Part shown: positions 5,033 to 7,752 of the stretch, piece by piece
Layout of the letters: each line of letters opens with the position of its first letter
How positions within the stretch are numbered: position 1 is the first letter of the stretch
NCBI GenBank assembly: GCA_013203365.1
Contig: JABMQG010000382.1
Location: 1 to 7,752, forward strand
DNA from: Planctomycetota bacterium
Lineage (GTDB): Bacteria; Planctomycetota; Phycisphaerae; SM23-33; FEN-1343
Direction of reading: 5' to 3'
DNA length: 7,752 nt
Notes under the pieces: generated by a model
What the model was told of the DNA's origin: nothing
What the model saw: only the letters and a program-made list of their open reading frames with translations
The model's database searches: none
Program-made: the position numbers and the translations under genes

Positions 5033-7501
5033 ATGTCAAAGCTGAGACATATTCAGATTGAGCAACAACCTTTCAGAGCTACTTATACCTATCCAAAGAG
5101 AGTCATTTCTGCTGAGTTCAAGTGCCCTCCACGTGATCGGGCAGTCCACGCTCAGCGGTTGAGGCAGGAACTTCAGAATGTGGAGGCTGACGCAGCCGAT
5201 CTGCATCCACAGCAGTCTGAAGGGTCGTACAGCATTATCACGGAGTTCAGAAGTGATCCGGATTTCGAGCTAATGCTCGATAGCCTGGAGAATCGTCCGC
5301 AGAGAATAGAAGTCGTTAACGTCCACAAAGAGGATAACGTTACGATTGCAGTCGTGCGTGTTCCCCCTGGCAAGATGTCCTTTTTCCTCAAGCGGATTGG
5401 TAAGTACGAGACGGAAACTGCGAAATCTGGTAGGCCGCTAAACGCAAATCTGGTGGAAAGCATTGCCAGCGCCAAATTAGCCGTGGTGCGCTCACTCTGG
5501 ACTGACGAACCCACCTTGTTCCCTCAAGACGGCCATGCTATCTGGTGGGAGGTTTGGCTTCGTTGTCCACGAGGACCACAAGGCGATCAGGTTCTTTCCT
5601 CGTTCAGGCAGGAAGCAGCCCAGCCGATTAAGTTGGACGACCGCGTGGTCAGGTTCAAGGAGCGAACCGTCCTTCTGGCGTGGTGTGCGCCACAAGACTG
5701 GGCCAATCTTCCGAATCTGATGGACAGTTTAGCCGAGTTGCGCAAGGCGAAGGAGCCGGCCGGCCCTTATGTGGCGATGACACCAGCAGACCAGGCTGCT
5801 GTCGTCAAAGAGCTTCTCTCGCGCGTTAAGCCTCCGCCAGTCGAAGCGCCAGCGGTCTGCGTTTTGGACACGGGTGTGGATTGGGGCCATCCATTGTTGG
5901 CTGCCGGCATAGGTCAGGCATCCGCATTCACGGTGAATCCGAATTGGTTGACCAATGACCACAACGGCCACGGTACAGAAGTTGCGGGACTTTGTCTCTA
6001 CGGCTGCCTGACGAAGCTATTTCCGGCCACCACAACTGTCGCTTTGACACATTGTCTTGAGTCCGTCAAGATTCTGCCTCCCCAAGGTGTGAATGATCCC
6101 AAGAACTATGGGGCCATCACGCAAGAGGCCGTTGCTCGAGCTGAGAAAGCCTTTCCAAATCGCAACCGGTCTGTATACCTGGCAGTAACGGCGGATGATT
6201 GGGATCAGGGATATCCGACACTGTGGTCGGCGGCGATTGACCAGTATTGCTCAGGCGAACTTGACGACAAACGAAGGCTGATGTTTATCTGCGCAGGGAA
6301 CGTGCGTGATCTAATGGAGACAGATTCGGGCTACCAGTACCCTAAAACGAATCATGCCGAAGGAATCCAGGACCCTGCTCAGTCGTGGAACGCCGTCACC
6401 GTGGGTGCTTGCACAGACCTGGTACGCATCCACGCGGCCGACCGCCAGGGATGGAATCCAATTGCCACTAAAGGTTGCCTTTGTCCAGCGAGCACGACCT
6501 CGATGCTCTGGGATCATGAGTGGCCCATCAAGCCGGATATTGTGATGGAGGGCGGAAACTACGCTATTGACGGGTTGGGTCGCATCGATGCCGCAGATGA
6601 TCTATCCCTTCTGACCACTGCCAGGCAAATTTCTCGCCGTTTGCTGACAACTTTCGGCGATACAAGCGCCGCCACAGCGCTCGCGGCCCGCATGGGCGCT
6701 ATCATCCAGAGCAGGTATCCGGGTTTCTGGCCAGAGACTGTTCGCGGCTTGATGGTACATTCGGCTGAGTGGACCCCAGAGATGCTGGCGGAGTTTCCAT
6801 ACGCCCAGAGGAAAGATCGTCTCAGGTGCTACGGTTGGGGGGTGCCGCAGTTGGAGAAGGCGATCTGGAGTGCCGAAAATGCCGTAACGTTGATCTACGA
6901 GGGACAACTTCAGCCTTACGACAAGACTGATGGGAAAGTCAAGTCAAAGGACATGCACGTCCACGCACTTCCCTGGCCGGCAGATGTACTCCAACAGCTT
7001 CTGGCTGAGCCAGTTCGAATGCGCGTAACTCTGTCCTATTTCATAGAGCCAAGCCCCGGTCGGCAAGGCTGGACTCGAAAACATCGCTATGCATCGCACG
7101 GCCTGCGATTTGATGTCAAACGACCAACCGAATCCCTTGATGATTTCCGCAATCGGCTAAGCAGCGAAGTGCAGGCGGAAGATCAAGAGAACGAGCAGGC
7201 GGAAGAAACGGTCCCGCCACCAAAGGCTGGCAATCAGCCATGGTCGCTTGGCCCGAAGCTTCGCGCTCGTGGCTCGATCCATTCGGATTGGTGGGAAGGT
7301 CCGGCAAGCAATTTGGCGGCATGTGGCTGCATTGGTATCTTTCCAGTCACCGGCTGGTGGCGAGAGCGCCATCACTTGGAGCGATGGAATCGTGCGGCAC
7401 GGTACAGTCTGATTGTCACGTTGGAAACGCCAAGAACCGACATTGACTTATACACTGCCATTGCGACACAGGTGGGGATTACACCTCAGATTGAGATTTG
7501 A
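5033..7501 (+). CDS. ietS: IetS-like subtilisin-family (S8) serine protease, effector of the IetAS pair
   Basis: 822 residues, no signal peptide and no membrane segment, so cytoplasmic, unlike most subtilases. Residues 1-270 are an N-terminal region I cannot assign. The S8 domain spans about 272-620 with a complete triad: Asp279 in VCVLDTGVDWGHP, His313 in HNGHGTEVAGL, and Ser545 in FGDTSAATALAARMGA. Asn423 in ICAGNV is the likely oxyanion residue, and KPDIVMEGG (500-508) sits where subtilases carry their PD-x-x-APG segment. After it comes a beta-rich C-terminal region: VTLSYFIEPSPG (665-676), RYASHGLRFDV (685-695), an acidic linker (about 709-727), then GSIHSDWW (747-754), PVTGWWRERHHLERWNRAARY (771-791) and TPRTDIDLYT (799-808). 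In IetAS the protease is the toxic effector and the AAA+ protein its partner. With no prodomain-like cleavage signal evident, control presumably comes from IetA. The frame is intact and all catalytic residues are present. Family call is strong; biological role inferred from the pair. Confidence 0.87.
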   Translation: MSKLRHIQIEQQPFRATYTYPKRVISAEFKCPPRDRAVHAQRLRQELQNVEADAADLHPQQSEGSYSIITEFRSDPDFELMLDSLENRPQRIEVVNVHKEDNVTIAVVRVPPGKMSFFLKRIGKYETETAKSGRPLNANLVESIASAKLAVVRSLWTDEPTLFPQDGHAIWWEVWLRCPRGPQGDQVLSSFRQEAAQPIKLDDRVVRFKERTVLLAWCAPQDWANLPNLMDSLAELRKAKEPAGPYVAMTPADQAAVVKELLSRVKPPPVEAPAVCVLDTGVDWGHPLLAAGIGQASAFTVNPNWLTNDHNGHGTEVAGLCLYGCLTKLFPATTTVALTHCLESVKILPPQGVNDPKNYGAITQEAVARAEKAFPNRNRSVYLAVTADDWDQGYPTLWSAAIDQYCSGELDDKRRLMFICAGNVRDLMETDSGYQYPKTNHAEGIQDPAQSWNAVTVGACTDLVRIHAADRQGWNPIATKGCLCPASTTSMLWDHEWPIKPDIVMEGGNYAIDGLGRIDAADDLSLLTTARQISRRLLTTFGDTSAATALAARMGAIIQSRYPGFWPETVRGLMVHSAEWTPEMLAEFPYAQRKDRLRCYGWGVPQLEKAIWSAENAVTLIYEGQLQPYDKTDGKVKSKDMHVHALPWPADVLQQLLAEPVRMRVTLSYFIEPSPGRQGWTRKHRYASHGLRFDVKRPTESLDDFRNRLSSEVQAEDQENEQAEETVPPPKAGNQPWSLGPKLRARGSIHSDWWEGPASNLAACGCIGIFPVTGWWRERHHLERWNRAARYSLIVTLETPRTDIDLYTAIATQVGITPQIEI

Positions 7502-7505
7502 AGGC

Positions 7506-7530
7506 CTGTCCGGTTCAACCTGTCGGACAG
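7506..7530 (+). terminator. Hairpin five bases after the ietS stop codon
   Basis: CTGTCCG (7506-7512) and CGGACAG (7524-7530), seven perfect pairs with an 11-base loop. The position suits a transcript end, but CTTACGG follows instead of a T-run, so it is at best a factor-dependent or stabilising 3' hairpin. Confidence 0.35.
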
Positions 7531-7622
7531 CTTACGGCAGCAGGTGCTACCGGGAATTCAGGCGACTCCTTACCCATTTCTCCCCAGACATCTTCGTCTC
7601 TCCTGCTCGTATTTCGGCCGAC

Positions 7623-7636
7623 ACTGTTTAAACAGT
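7623..7636. repeat. Perfect 14-bp palindrome ACTGTTTAAACAGT
   Basis: Fully self-complementary with an AT-rich centre, the form of a dimeric repressor operator. It could belong to a gene starting beyond the right edge. No second copy was found in the window. Confidence 0.4.
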
Positions 7637-7752
7637 CAATCCGCATTCGGCCACTCGCAATGCGGTCTCGATTTCACTTCCTCTCAGCCCTTTTTAGAAC
7701 GGTTCACCTGCCCTAACGCCGCCTATCGACACTCGGCTGGCCATTCCGTAGC

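Larger units (their letters stand above)
7502..7752. other. Downstream region without a supportable gene
   Basis: Frames here are short, have no ribosome site and no recognisable protein features. Contents are a hairpin right after ietS and a 14-bp palindrome, listed separately. The next gene must lie beyond the right edge. Confidence 0.5.

Noticed and set aside
5026..5061. 11-codon minicistron overlapping the ietS start
   Set aside because: The ATG is close to the AGGGGGA, but ATG 5033 opens the 822-residue protein and nothing suggests the minicistron is used.
7498..7716. 72-codon frame with a TTG start after ietS
   Set aside because: It starts within the last codons of ietS, has no own ribosome site, and its Ser/Leu/Arg-rich product matches nothing.

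Overview
The window is bacterial. A Planctomycetota-like host is my best guess, not a demonstrated assignment. The reasons are an AsmA-type envelope protein paired with a divergent YchF/OLA1-type P-loop NTPase, a GC-rich background (63% over 61-120, counted by eye), and intergenic DNA full of short GC-rich palindromes.

Layout. Positions 1-1712 (minus strand, running off the left edge) hold the first 570 codons of an AsmA-like inner-membrane protein. One base upstream of it, 1714-2781 (minus) encodes a 355-residue YchF-like protein with its own Shine-Dalgarno. The two form a tight operon read leftward. Positions 2782-3485 are a 704-base gap with no convincing protein gene but dense secondary structure: a pair of 46-base imperfect direct repeats 98 bases apart, nested inverted repeats, a TTCG-loop hairpin, a two-stage hairpin (3271-3332) and a 23-bp stem (3367-3457) whose three non-Watson-Crick pairs are all G-U on the plus strand. 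This DNA leads directly into an 84-residue hypothetical ORF (3486-3740, plus). Another 296 bases of AT-richer spacer follow, containing a 22-codon fragment with half of a zinc ribbon.

Positions 4037-7501 (plus) hold the main functional module: a 324-residue AAA+ ATPase and, 21 bases later, an 822-residue cytoplasmic subtilisin-like serine protease. Architecture, order and lengths match the ietA/ietS pair. That pair is known as a toxin-antitoxin-like plasmid-stability pair and as an anti-phage defence system. IetS is the protease effector, and IetA is thought to control or license it. All catalytic motifs are intact in both proteins, so the module looks functional. It has lower GC than the left operon (52% over 6121-6180), and a palindrome-rich, AT-richer gap lies on its left. 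This fits a laterally acquired defence module inserted beside housekeeping/envelope genes.

Positions 7502-7752 hold a hairpin just after the ietS stop codon and a perfect 14-bp palindrome, but no gene I can support. No tRNA, rRNA, CRISPR array, transposase, integrase or reverse transcriptase is visible. The least explained part of the window is the structured stretch 3271-3485 with the 84-residue ORF behind it. It may be an RNA leader, or a cluster of dispersed REP/MITE-like repeats that happened to land there.
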